NCBI RefSeq assembly: GCF_019968765.1 | Contig: NZ_CP074149.1 | Location: forward strand, 558,001-622,000 | Origin: Enterobacter sp. JBIWA008 | GTDB lineage: Bacteria > Pseudomonadota > Gammaproteobacteria > Enterobacterales > Enterobacteriaceae | DNA: 64,000 nucleotides | Reading direction: 5' to 3' | In this document: piece by piece, positions 40,360 to 48,338 of the stretch | Layout of the letters: each line of letters starts with the position of its first letter | Position numbering within the stretch: the stretch's first letter is position 1 | Translations under genes and position numbers: made by a program | Notes under the pieces: generated by a model | The model's input: the letters and a program-made list of their open reading frames with translations, nothing else | What the model was told of the DNA's origin: nothing | Databases searched by the model: none

Positions 40360-41045
40360 GTTAACTTGCTCTGTGCCGATTCATTTTCTTTTTGTGCTTT
40401 GGTCATCAAGACCTTCAATTCCTCAATAGTAAGTGAGGGTTTTTGCCTGTGGATCATTGCATTGCAATTGGGACAGACAGGGCGAAGATCATTTACAGGA
40501 TCGAGTTTGTAGCGCTCTCCAATCTCAGAGAGAGGGGTGATATGGTGGACGTGGATATAGTCCTTGCCGGTTTCACCATATGTTTTCTCAAAGTCCATAT
40601 TGCACACACTACATTGACAGCCGTAATGGTCTATACATTTGTCTCTTGCTGTTTTGCTACGTTCGTACTTGTTAACTTTGATCTGTTTTACGGCCCCTTC
40701 ATAAAAAGTTTCCGGGACATCATCTGGATAATCGATATCTAACTTGGTAGAAAGCGATTCTGCTTTTTTGATGCCCTCATGAGTGAGTTTCCAGATGCCA
40801 AGGCCTGATTCTTTGGCATTATGAAGATACTTGTAATCAACAAGCTTTTTTCGCGCCCATTGGACCATGTTGTTCCATTGGGGACGGTTGCTATCATCAG
40901 GAAGTAAGATGCTCATTTCTTCATCGGTAAGGCCGAATTCCCTCCCCAACGGTTCATAACATGAGGAAGAACTAACTTCTCCTCCTCGGTTATAAATATT
41001 TAAAAGTAAGGGAATCTCAATCTCTTTATAACTCGGGAATGCCAT
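40353..41045 (-). CDS. HNH endonuclease with Mrr-type N-terminal domain
   Basis: A 230-residue protein. The N-terminal winged helix resembles Mrr_N (YKEIEIPLLLNIYNRGGEVS...WARKKLVDYKYLH...GIWKLTHEG). The C-terminal HNH nuclease has zinc ligands CSVC and CPNC, and the HHITPL core. Mrr_N-HNH fusions act as restriction enzymes on modified or foreign DNA. The start at 41045 gives MAFPSYKE. A longer frame to 41060 has no better RBS. It follows the next HNH gene upstream by about 25 bp on the same strand, so the two probably form an operon. Confidence 0.82.
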   Translation of the reverse strand: MAFPSYKEIEIPLLLNIYNRGGEVSSSSCYEPLGREFGLTDEEMSILLPDDSNRPQWNNMVQWARKKLVDYKYLHNAKESGLGIWKLTHEGIKKAESLSTKLDIDYPDDVPETFYEGAVKQIKVNKYERSKTARDKCIDHYGCQCSVCNMDFEKTYGETGKDYIHVHHITPLSEIGERYKLDPVNDLRPVCPNCNAMIHRQKPSLTIEELKVLMTKAQKENESAQSKLTQ

Positions 41046-41070
41046 GTTTATCACCATCAAAATGAATAAG

Positions 41071-41943
41071 TTACTTTCTGAAAATTTCGCGTATATGCCA
41101 CTCTATATAATTAACCTGCGGATAATTTTCTTTCTGTAGTGGGAGGTGAATTTGCGCTCCTGCGAAGTCCCAAAAAAATCTGGATACAACGTTGTTGCCA
41201 TTTACAGCGGAAGATATTTGAACGCGCATGTTTGCATCCACTCCAAGAGAGCCTTTATCAAAGGCTCTATGATGGATTGAGCAGAGAGCTAAACCATTCG
41301 CGATCTCACATGGTCCTCCATGTTGCTTCCATTTGATATGAGCGGCTTCAAGTGCGACAGAGGTATTATCATGTCGCATATTGAAACCGCAAACGGCGCA
41401 CTGATAGTTATAGGCTCGCAATACCTGCTGTCGAAATAAGGGATCGCGCTGTTTGCGAATTTGCAGGAGATCGAATCCCAACTCGTCGGCGAGTTCTTCC
41501 TGGATGCTTTCGGTAAAGTGTGCTTCGAGGATTTGCTGAGCTATAGAGTTAATCAGATTCTTACTGTTTATCAAACGAGTGTAATGCGGGTTGTCAAAAC
41601 CGCCTGCAACATGATTTTCAACCAGCTCTCCCGCAGGAGGTTGTTTGCTGGTACCTGATGTGGAACAGCGCTCCGCATTGCGTAGTTCCCAAAAGCCATC
41701 ACCTTGTAAACGCCAGAACGGCATATCAGGACGGTACTGTGCACGCTGTGGTCCAAAACGTTCCAGCAGGCTGTGCAGCTGCTCGCGTACTTCAGTACCG
41801 TAATCAAACAGTCGCGCATGCCCCTGCTGATAGTTCGCCAGCACGTACAGAAGCAATAAAGGCTTATGCGGCGCACGCTGTTCGCCTTTGCGCCAGATAG
41901 TGATGTCGGCAATTGCCTGTTCGAGAGTTTTGCTGGAAGCCAT
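41071..41943 (-). CDS. Phosphorothioate-DNA-binding-type HNH restriction endonuclease
   Basis: A 290-residue protein. The N-terminal region with ADITIWRKGEQRAPHKPLLLLY resembles sulfur-binding-domain endonucleases that cut phosphorothioated DNA (E. coli EcoWI-like). The C-terminal HNH motif is YQCAVCGFNMR...ALEAAHIKWKQHGGP...LCSIHHRAFD. Such enzymes restrict DNA carrying Dnd-type modification. No dnd genes are visible in this window, consistent with a host that lacks the modification. The family name is from memory, so the binding specificity should be treated as tentative. Start chosen at MASSKTLEQ. An upstream extension to 41997 looks non-coding. Confidence 0.78.
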   Translation of the reverse strand: MASSKTLEQAIADITIWRKGEQRAPHKPLLLLYVLANYQQGHARLFDYGTEVREQLHSLLERFGPQRAQYRPDMPFWRLQGDGFWELRNAERCSTSGTSKQPPAGELVENHVAGGFDNPHYTRLINSKNLINSIAQQILEAHFTESIQEELADELGFDLLQIRKQRDPLFRQQVLRAYNYQCAVCGFNMRHDNTSVALEAAHIKWKQHGGPCEIANGLALCSIHHRAFDKGSLGVDANMRVQISSAVNGNNVVSRFFWDFAGAQIHLPLQKENYPQVNYIEWHIREIFRK

Positions 41944-42243
41944 CGCGTTACGGAAGAAGGTAAATAATTGCGATGATGCTCGCAAAACCCAGACCAATCA
42001 ACCCGCAATCAACAAAAACATGAGCTTACCGCACACAACCTTATTTCCTGAATCCCCCTCGCAAATTCCAAATTTCCCCCACCCAAAACCGCTGTATTTA
42101 TATTCAGCCCTGTATAATGAGCACCAGAAAATACGCCGAACGGCAAAGGAAATATCAAAGAGAATTTAACGAAGAATTCGCGATATGAAGGTGCTGCAAC
42201 ACCCCCATACCGCTAACCACAACCAACTATAGAGGAGTTGAAA
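41944..42243. other. symE upstream region
   Basis: Divergent region with a LexA-like box (42092-42107), a TATAAT (42113-42118) 5 bp after it, and a long leader before symE in which E. coli encodes the antisense RNA SymR. I could not place an antisense promoter. Confidence 0.55.
42092..42107. promoter_or_regulatory. LexA (SOS) box of symE
   Basis: CTGTATTTATATTCAG keeps CTG-N10-CAG with an AT-rich core like the CTGTATATATATACAG consensus. It overlaps the promoter whose -10 TATAAT is at 42113-42118. E. coli symE is LexA-repressed in the same way. Confidence 0.82.
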
Positions 42244-42711
42244 ATGGCTGCGACGAATTTTAAGCCAGAGTTTACTGTTTGCAAAACAGGATCAGATGCT
42301 TTCACCGGCATGATTGAAAACCGCGAGCTGGTACGCAAAAACAGCGCCCGCCGCCTTCACGGCAACCCGCCTAACGCGGCGCCCGTCCATCCCCGCGCGG
42401 AAACGCAGCAGGACAGTGCCGCCTGCTGCGAACTCTATGCTCGCATAGACATGAAATATCTTCTTCTGGGCGGTGACTGGCTAACCCGTGCAGGTTTTAT
42501 CAACGGCATGCCAGTGAAAATCCGCGCCATGAAAGACTGCATTGTGATTACGCCGCAGCATACAAGAGAATTATGGGGCTGTCTGGAAGGGATGAGCGTG
42601 GTGGATATAAATAAACAGAAAGTCGCGCAGTGGTTAAAAACGTTTCCGGGGACGTTGAATGATACGGGAGATATACCTATGGTGAAGCGCGGGAATGGTC
42701 TGGCAGAATAA
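42244..42711 (+). CDS. symE: SymE-family SOS-induced toxin
   Basis: A 155-residue AbrB-fold/MazE-like protein of the SymE family. In E. coli SymE is made in the SOS response, held down by LexA, the antisense RNA SymR and Lon. It is reported to be DNA-binding/RNA-cleaving and nucleoid-condensing. The core KYLLLGGDWLTRAGFINGMPV...DCIVITPQ matches the family. About 40 residues longer than E. coli SymE (113 aa), with an extra N-terminal segment. AGAGGAG lies 7 nt before the ATG at 42244. An in-frame TTG at 42238 is less likely. Next to hsd and HNH genes, as in the E. coli immigration control region. Confidence 0.83.
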   Translation: MAATNFKPEFTVCKTGSDAFTGMIENRELVRKNSARRLHGNPPNAAPVHPRAETQQDSAACCELYARIDMKYLLLGGDWLTRAGFINGMPVKIRAMKDCIVITPQHTRELWGCLEGMSVVDINKQKVAQWLKTFPGTLNDTGDIPMVKRGNGLAE

Positions 42712-42754
42712 TATCTAAAGTCTCCCTTCGTTAATCATGTAAAAGGATAAATCA

Positions 42755-42788
42755 ATACGGGCATGAATACGCATGTCCGTATTTTTTG
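42755..42788 (+). terminator. Terminator of symE
   Basis: ATACGGGCATG / CATGTCCGTAT stem (one wobble pair) with a loop of about 6 nt followed by seven Ts. Confidence 0.85.
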
Positions 42789-42872
42789 TTTTTCACATGA
42801 ATTATCTCTCTCCGCTGGTGCACTCAATAAATCGGTTGTAACATTCTCCGCAAAGCGACAGGGAGGATTGCT

Positions 42873-43403
42873 ATGCAGATTTGTAGGATGGACTACAACG
42901 ATGTCTCCGCCGATGGAAGAAGACTGAAACTACACGTTTATGGCGTTGGGACGTTTCCCGTTTTTTCAGGGATAGAACCCGTAACCAATATCGCAGAGTG
43001 CGCCTTTATCAGGAATGCAGCATTACCTGTGGGTACGTACTGGATCGTTGATGCACCGGAAGGCAGTATTGCTAATCGGGTCGAGCGTTTTGTAAAAGAC
43101 TTCAAGAACGGGACCGATCATTCTGAATGGTTCGGCTTGTTTAATGCTTCGACCATGGCCGATAACGTATTTGTGAATGGGGTCGACAGAGGACCATTTC
43201 GACTTCATCCATTGAGGCCGAATGGTGAGGGAGAGTCGTGGGGATGCATAACGTTCTATAATATCCCTGATTTTCAGCTGGTCAGAAAATCTTTGCTTGC
43301 ACGTAAGAAGATTCGTGTTCCTGGTGGTAAAGGGTTGATGGCATATGGACGTATTGATGTGACAGGAAGGGCTGATTATGCTTCATGCAAAGATAAAAAA
43401 TAA
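42873..43403 (+). CDS. Tlde1-like L,D-transpeptidase toxin (DUF2778)
   Basis: A 176-residue protein of the DUF2778/Tlde1 family: peptidoglycan-targeting L,D-transpeptidase-like effectors secreted by type VI systems. The catalytic signature is RLHPL (His) followed about 15 residues later by ESWGC (Cys), the H-x(14-17)-S-x-G-C layout of L,D-transpeptidases. No signal peptide, as expected for a T6SS substrate. GGGAGGA precedes the ATG. The next gene overlaps by 26 bp and encodes a small membrane protein, an expected immunity partner. No T6SS genes are in this window, so it may be an orphan effector. Confidence 0.75.
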   Translation: MQICRMDYNDVSADGRRLKLHVYGVGTFPVFSGIEPVTNIAECAFIRNAALPVGTYWIVDAPEGSIANRVERFVKDFKNGTDHSEWFGLFNASTMADNVFVNGVDRGPFRLHPLRPNGEGESWGCITFYNIPDFQLVRKSLLARKKIRVPGGKGLMAYGRIDVTGRADYASCKDKK

Positions 43404-43641
43404 TATCCTGATTGGCCTGGCGTGCCTCATTGCTTCCTTCTTTATCGTCCTGTTTCCTCTGGGAGGCTTGCTCGATTACTTATCTCAAGCCAGCAATGAT
43501 TTTTTAAATCGCACCGGTTTGGGGTTTGCTGATGGTGAAGCAGACCCCTCATTCCTGTGGGTGTTGGGGGGGATGATGGTCGTCGTTACCGCGCTACTGA
43601 TGATCATCATCCGAAAAATATGCAACCTGAAGCAGGGATGA
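43378..43641 (+). CDS. Small membrane protein, candidate immunity to the Tlde1-like toxin
   Basis: An 87-residue protein with two transmembrane helices (about 8-34 and 62-82) and a 27-residue loop rich in Asp/Glu/Asn between them that should face the periplasm. It overlaps the toxin by 26 bp in another frame, so the two are co-expressed. Position and topology fit an immunity protein neutralising a cell-wall-acting effector, but I do not recognise the family. Confidence 0.65.
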   Translation: MLHAKIKNNILIGLACLIASFFIVLFPLGGLLDYLSQASNDFLNRTGLGFADGEADPSFLWVLGGMMVVVTALLMIIIRKICNLKQG

Positions 43642-43652
43642 AATATTTCATT

Positions 43653-43678
43653 GCCGCTTTCTAAAACAATTAAGCGGC
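43653..43678. terminator. Hairpin between the immunity gene and the trpS paralogue
   Basis: Perfect GCCGCTT / AAGCGGC stem, 12-nt loop, between convergent genes. Only a short T-tract follows, so termination may be partial or Rho-assisted. Confidence 0.55.
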
Positions 43679-43727
43679 TTCATGCCAATCCCACACTCCG
43701 CCGCCCAACCTCAATCAACTCACTTCA

Positions 43728-44729
43728 TCAAAACACCGGCACCCCCAGCCCAACCTTCACCTCCCTCAACGTCTCCTGCGTCACCCCCTGCGCCCGTTCC
43801 GTGCCGTGCTTCAGCATCGCCATCAGCTCGCCTTTATCCTGCATATACATCGCCCGACGCTCCCGCATCGGTGCAATCAGCTCCTGCAAACAACCCTCCA
43901 GTTCATTCTTACATACCCGGTCACCCAGCCCACCCGCCTGATAGTGCACCTTCATCGCCGCCACTTTCTCCTTGTCCGGATGAAACGCGTCGAGGTACGT
44001 AAACACCACGTTCCCCTCAATTTGCCCCGGGTCGCTCACCTTCAGGTGGTTCGGGTCGGTGTACATGGCGCTCACCGCACGGTGAATGGTCTCTTCGCTA
44101 GCCGAAAGGTGCAGCGTGTTGCCCAGCGATTTCGACATCTTGGCGCTGCCGTCGATGCCGGGCAGACGGCTGGTGTCGCTCAGCATCGCCCTGCAGTGGC
44201 GCAGCACCGGGGCGGGCAGCAGGCTGTTCATCTTGTGCACAATCTCGTTGGTCTGCTCAATCATCGGCAGCTGGTCGTCGCCGACGGGCACGCACTCGGC
44301 CTTAAACGCGGTGATGTCCGCCGCCTGGCTGATGGGATAGGCCATAAAACCGACCGGCAGCGAGCGGGCGAAGCCCTTCTGCGCAATCTCGTTTTTCACC
44401 GTCGGGTTACGCTCCACGCGGGCGAAGGTGACGATGTTCATATACAGCATCGTCAGCTCGGCGAGGGCGGGCAGGGCGGACTGCAGGCAGATTGTAGTCA
44501 GGTTCGGGTCGATGCCCGCAGCCAGGTAGTCGGCCAGCACTTCGGGGATGTTATCGCGGATCTTCTGCGGGTTGCTGCCGTTGTCGGTCAGCCCCTGCAG
44601 GTCGGCGATCAGCACAAACTGGCTGTGCGTCTGCTGGAGCGCCACGCGCTGGCGCAGCGATCCGACGAAGTGGCCGAGGTGCAGCGGGCCGGTTGGGCGA
44701 TCGCCGGTGAGGATGGTGGGTGCGTTCAT
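43728..44729 (-). CDS. Second tryptophanyl-tRNA synthetase
   Basis: A 333-residue class I synthetase. The HIGH-equivalent is GPLHLGHFVGS (residues about 14-24) and KMSKS is present (AKMSKSLGN). The size equals housekeeping TrpS, but the sequence is that of the diverged TrpS2 type. Housekeeping trpS normally lies elsewhere, in the dam-gph region. Auxiliary TrpRS genes in other bacteria give resistance to tryptophan analogues such as indolmycin, or make modified tryptophan products. Which applies here cannot be told. AAGGAG precedes the ATG. Divergent from fosA. Confidence 0.85.
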   Translation of the reverse strand: MNAPTILTGDRPTGPLHLGHFVGSLRQRVALQQTHSQFVLIADLQGLTDNGSNPQKIRDNIPEVLADYLAAGIDPNLTTICLQSALPALAELTMLYMNIVTFARVERNPTVKNEIAQKGFARSLPVGFMAYPISQAADITAFKAECVPVGDDQLPMIEQTNEIVHKMNSLLPAPVLRHCRAMLSDTSRLPGIDGSAKMSKSLGNTLHLSASEETIHRAVSAMYTDPNHLKVSDPGQIEGNVVFTYLDAFHPDKEKVAAMKVHYQAGGLGDRVCKNELEGCLQELIAPMRERRAMYMQDKGELMAMLKHGTERAQGVTQETLREVKVGLGVPVF

Positions 44730-44928
44730 AAAGACTCCTTAATGTGCAGCTGCCGAAAGGGGTCTTAGAAATGTGAAAGCCGCCTTTCGGCGGCTATCTG
44801 AAAATGGGGAAAACAACTCCGTGCCGCCTTTAAGAAGGCAGCCACCAGCGGTTTACGGTGAGCACGGGGTGGTTTATGTTCATCTCTTTACCGTACCACG
44901 TCCGGCGCGAAAAACAAAAGGACACGTC

Positions 44929-45354
44929 ATGCTGCAATCTCTCAACCATCTGACCTTCGCGGTTAGCGACCTGCAAAAAAGCGTTACCTTCTGGCACGAG
45001 CTGCTGGGGCTTGCGCTGCACGCCCGCTGGAATACCGGGGCCTATCTCACCTGCGGCGACCTGTGGGTCTGCCTGTCGTACGACGAGGCGCGCCAGTACG
45101 TGCCGCCGCAGGAGAGCGACTACACCCACTACGCGTTTACCGTTGCGGAAGAGGATTTTGAACCGTTCTCGCAAAGGCTTGAGCAGGCGGGCGTCACCGT
45201 CTGGAAGCAGAACAAAAGCGAGGGGGCGTCGTTCTATTTTCTCGACCCGGACGGGCACAAGCTGGAGCTGCACGTGGGCAGCCTCGCCGCGCGGCTGGCG
45301 GCGTGTCGGAAGAAGCCCTACGCGGGCATGGTGTTTACCTCAGACGAGGCTTGA
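44929..45354 (+). CDS. fosA: Fosfomycin-inactivating glutathione transferase FosA
   Basis: A 141-residue Mn2+/K+-dependent vicinal-oxygen-chelate enzyme that adds glutathione to fosfomycin. Metal ligands H7, H67 and E113 and the catalytic Thr9 are all present. It is nearly identical to the chromosomal FosA of the E. cloacae complex (FosA2) as I recall it, and many Enterobacter carry such an intrinsic copy. The ATG at 44929 follows AAAGGA. A frame from 44773 is longer but not homologous. Flanked by trpS paralogue and the hydrolase operon, with no mobile element next to it, so it looks resident. Confidence 0.93.
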   Translation: MLQSLNHLTFAVSDLQKSVTFWHELLGLALHARWNTGAYLTCGDLWVCLSYDEARQYVPPQESDYTHYAFTVAEEDFEPFSQRLEQAGVTVWKQNKSEGASFYFLDPDGHKLELHVGSLAARLAACRKKPYAGMVFTSDEA

Positions 45355-45425
45355 GGCGCGCACCTTCAGCCTGCAGGTCCTGTCTCAGCAATCACTGGCT
45401 ACGTGACGCTGGCGGAGCGAAAGCG

Positions 45426-45452
45426 CCGGGTGGCGGCTGCGCCTTACCCGGC
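45426..45452. repeat. REP-type palindrome
   Basis: CCGGGTGGCGGC / GCCTTACCCGG-type imperfect palindrome between the ends of fosA and the convergent hydrolase gene. Same family as 59178-59205 and 62226-62251. Confidence 0.7.
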
Positions 45453-45462
45453 CTGGAAAAAA

Positions 45463-46284
45463 TTACAGCGACTTCACAAACGCCAGCAGATCTTCGTTGA
45501 GCTGGTCCTGGTGGGTCAGCGCGAAGCCGTGCGGCGCGTTGTCGTACACCTTCAGCGTGGCGTTGTTGATCATCTCTGCCGCCAGCCTGCCGGTGCTTTC
45601 AAACGGCACGATCTGGTCGTTGCTGCCGTGGATCACCAGCGTCGGCACGTCGATCTTCGCCATATCCGGGCGGAAGTCGGTTTCGCCGAACGCGGTCACG
45701 CAGTCGATGGTGCCCTTCAGCGACGCCAGCAGGGCGATGTTCAGCGTCTGGGTCAGCGCACCGGCAGAGACGGTCTGCCCGGCGTTGATGCCGTAGAACG
45801 GCGTCGCGAAGTCGCTGATGAACTGGGCGCGGTCTTTACGCAGTCCGTCGCGAATGCCGTCGAACACGCTCTGATCCACACCCTGAGGGAAGGTGTCGGA
45901 TTTGCCGAATATCGGCGTCACCGCGCCCAGCAGCGCCAGGCCGGCCACGCGAGCGCTGCCGTAGTTGTTGATGTAGCGGGTCACGTCGCCGCCGCCCATG
46001 GAGAAGCCCACCAGCGTCACGTCCTGCAGGTCCAGGGTGACGATCAGGTCGTTAATGTCGGACGCAAAGGTGTCGTAGTCGTAACCGTTCCACGGCTGAT
46101 CCGAGCGGCCAAAGCCGCGGCGGTCAAAGGCGATGGCGCGGAAGCCGCGCTCCGCCAGGTAGTTCAGCTGGCTGTCCCACATGTCGCCGTCCAGCGGCCA
46201 GCCGTGGCTGAAGAGAACCGGTTTGCCCGCGCCGCCTTCTTTGTAGTAAATCTGCGTGCCGTCTTTTGCCTTAAACGTTGCCAT
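45463..46284 (-). CDS. Alpha/beta hydrolase (non-haem chloroperoxidase/arylesterase type)
   Basis: A 273-residue alpha/beta hydrolase of the cofactor-free haloperoxidase/esterase group. The oxyanion region is SHGWPLDG (about 26-33), the nucleophile elbow GFSMGGG (Ser about 95), and the late acid/His pair is NDQIVP and APHGF. Activity is usually arylesterase, lactonase or perhydrolase with small substrates. Last gene of the four-gene minus operon, 30 bp after the MFS gene. Substrate unknown. Confidence 0.88.
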   Translation of the reverse strand: MATFKAKDGTQIYYKEGGAGKPVLFSHGWPLDGDMWDSQLNYLAERGFRAIAFDRRGFGRSDQPWNGYDYDTFASDINDLIVTLDLQDVTLVGFSMGGGDVTRYINNYGSARVAGLALLGAVTPIFGKSDTFPQGVDQSVFDGIRDGLRKDRAQFISDFATPFYGINAGQTVSAGALTQTLNIALLASLKGTIDCVTAFGETDFRPDMAKIDVPTLVIHGSNDQIVPFESTGRLAAEMINNATLKVYDNAPHGFALTHQDQLNEDLLAFVKSL

Positions 46285-46314
46285 AGTGTGTTCCTGTGCA
46301 GGTGATGGTTATGG

Positions 46315-47934
46315 TTATACCGGCGCGACCAGATAACGAATTGCCGGTGATGTTGTGCCCTGATGAAAAGCCAGAACGCGGCTTTGCAGCAGGAGGTCAT
46401 TCATGGTGTGGCGCTCCTGCTGGCGCAGATGCTCAATCCAGGAGCCCATCAGGAAGGTCTCGATAAACAGACCGGGGCGCTCAATATCCTCGTACACCGC
46501 CCAGCTCATCGCCCCGGCGCGGCGGCGCACCCGGCGCAGCTCGTGAACCGCCTCCAGGAAGGCCTTCGTATTCTGCGGGTCGATGATGTACTCGTGCGAC
46601 ACCAGCACCGGGCCGCGCTCGTTCGGCAGGTCGATCTCCACGCCGTCCAGCGGCTGGCCGCTCAGGTCGAGGTTTAAATCAGGATCTTTCTCCAGCTTCC
46701 AGCGGAACACGGTGGCGCTTGCCAGCACCATCCCCAGCGTGGCGACCACCAGCGAGGTCGGGGTGCCAAACTGCGAAGCGATCTGCCCCCAGATGGCGCT
46801 GCCCGTGGTCATCGAGCCGAAGAACACCGTCAGGTACACCGCCAGCGCGCGGGCCTTCACCCAGCGGGCGGCGCTGCGCTGCGCGCCGAGGTTCAGCGTC
46901 GAGAGCACCGCAATCCACGCGAAGCCGGTGAAAAACTCGAACAGGTTGAGCAGCCAGACGTGGCGCACAAACGCCAGCGCCAGCATGGTCAGAGCAAAGG
47001 TCAGGCTGGCGGCCACCATCAGCCGATCGGCGTTCAGCCGCTGGCGCAGGCGCGGCAGCAGGATCGCCCCGGCAATCGCCCCCAGGCCAATGCACGCCAG
47101 CATTACGCCGTAGCCCGCCGGGCCTAAGCCCAGCTCGCGGCGCGCCACCAGCGGCAGCAGCGCCCAGCCCGCGCTGCCGAAGACGAAGAAGGCCACGGTG
47201 CGCACCAGCACGTTGCGCAGCACCGGCGCGGCGTGCACGTAGCGAATTCCGGATCGCACCGCCGAGAAGAAATGCTCCGGCGGCAGACGCTGCACGGTCG
47301 GTGCCGGACGCCAGCGCCACAGCACCCACGCGACACCGACCACGGACAGCGCGTTCAGGGCAAACACCATCCACGGCCCGGCGAGCGACAGCAGAAAACC
47401 ACCCAGCGCGGGGCCAATCGCCCGGCTGATGTTCACCCCGAGCGAGTTCAGCGCCACGGCGGCGCCCAGCTCCGGCTTGGTCACCAGATCGGGCACCACG
47501 GCCTGGAACGGCGGCGAGCTCATCGCCGCGCCCACGCTCAGCAGAAACGTCGCCACCAGCAGAACGGTGGGGGTAACGTGTCCGGTGAAGGAGAGCACCG
47601 TCAGCCCGGCGGCGGCGATGAACACCCACAGCTGGGAGAAGAGCAGGTATTTACGTCGGTCAACGATGTCCGCCATCACCCCGGACGGCAGGGCGAAGAG
47701 GAACATCGGCAGGCTGCTGGCCGCCTGCACCAGCGCGATGTCCAGCGGGTCGGCGCTCAGGGTCAGCATGCTCCAGTTGATGCCGACGTCGCTCATCCAT
47801 GAGCCGACGTTAGAGACCACCGTGGCGATCCACAGCATGCGGAACACCGGCTGGCTCAGCGGCTGCCAGGGCGAAACCGTTGATGCGGGCGTCGTCTCGA
47901 CGTGTGCGTCGCGAACGTCGTTAACCTGGGTCAT
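46315..47934 (-). CDS. MFS exporter with C-terminal monooxygenase-like domain
   Basis: A 539-residue major facilitator: about 12 TM helices of the EntS/DUF894-type exporter group (about residues 25-420), then a ferredoxin-like ABM/Dabb-type domain (about 430-530, SHEYIIDPQNTKAFLEAVHELR). Such fusions are common in this family and probably regulate or bind substrate. Its ATG overlaps the DoxX stop (ATGA, 47931-47934). Middle of an operon with amidohydrolase and esterase, suggesting export of a processed compound or its product. Confidence 0.82.
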   Translation of the reverse strand: MTQVNDVRDAHVETTPASTVSPWQPLSQPVFRMLWIATVVSNVGSWMSDVGINWSMLTLSADPLDIALVQAASSLPMFLFALPSGVMADIVDRRKYLLFSQLWVFIAAAGLTVLSFTGHVTPTVLLVATFLLSVGAAMSSPPFQAVVPDLVTKPELGAAVALNSLGVNISRAIGPALGGFLLSLAGPWMVFALNALSVVGVAWVLWRWRPAPTVQRLPPEHFFSAVRSGIRYVHAAPVLRNVLVRTVAFFVFGSAGWALLPLVARRELGLGPAGYGVMLACIGLGAIAGAILLPRLRQRLNADRLMVAASLTFALTMLALAFVRHVWLLNLFEFFTGFAWIAVLSTLNLGAQRSAARWVKARALAVYLTVFFGSMTTGSAIWGQIASQFGTPTSLVVATLGMVLASATVFRWKLEKDPDLNLDLSGQPLDGVEIDLPNERGPVLVSHEYIIDPQNTKAFLEAVHELRRVRRRAGAMSWAVYEDIERPGLFIETFLMGSWIEHLRQQERHTMNDLLLQSRVLAFHQGTTSPAIRYLVAPV

Positions 47935-48338
47935 GCGAACCTCTCCGCTGCCTTACGCTGCAGCCGCCACTGGCCCGGCCCGGTGAGGGCAAGGGTGGTG
48001 AAGATAATCAGCAGCAGCCAGCCAAACTGCCCTTCGGCAATCGACCAGTTCGGGTGCACCGCCAGCATCGCCACCAGCAGCACGGCGATGATCGGCAGGC
48101 ACGCCAGGCGGGTGTAAACGCCCGCAATGATAAACAGCGGGCAGATCGCCTCGGCGACGATGGCCGGGATCAGGCTGGCGTACGGCCCAAAGCCGAACGG
48201 ATCTTCGATGCGCGTCAGCTCTTCGCTGAAGTGCAGCACCTTTGGCAGGCCGTGCACGTAAAGCAGCAGCAGGCTGCCGGTCAGGCGCAGGAAGAACAGC
48301 CCCAGGTCGACCCGGGGCGGCATAGTGGTGTTTTTCAT
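47931..48338 (-). CDS. DoxX family membrane protein
   Basis: A 135-residue DoxX/DUF417-like protein with four TM helices, starting RVDLGLFFLRLTGSLLLLYVHGLPK. Members take part in oxidative or thiol stress handling or as electron-transfer partners. Specific role unknown. Overlaps the preceding amidohydrolase by 1 bp (TGATG) and the MFS gene by 4 bp. Confidence 0.82.
   Translation of the reverse strand: MKNTTMPPRVDLGLFFLRLTGSLLLLYVHGLPKVLHFSEELTRIEDPFGFGPYASLIPAIVAEAICPLFIIAGVYTRLACLPIIAVLLVAMLAVHPNWSIAEGQFGWLLLIIFTTLALTGPGQWRLQRKAAERFA

Noticed and set aside
41944..42243. SymR antisense RNA gene
   Set aside because: Expected by homology, but I could not identify a promoter on the opposite strand, so it is not listed as a feature.
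18902..43641. One large island from leuX to 43.6 kb
   Set aside because: att repeats bound only the first 11.7 kb. The hsd-symE part has no integrase or repeat of its own and resembles the chromosomal immigration control region.
44776..44797. trp-type attenuator before the trpS paralogue
   Set aside because: The hairpin lacks a U-run on either strand, and no leader peptide with Trp codons is visible.
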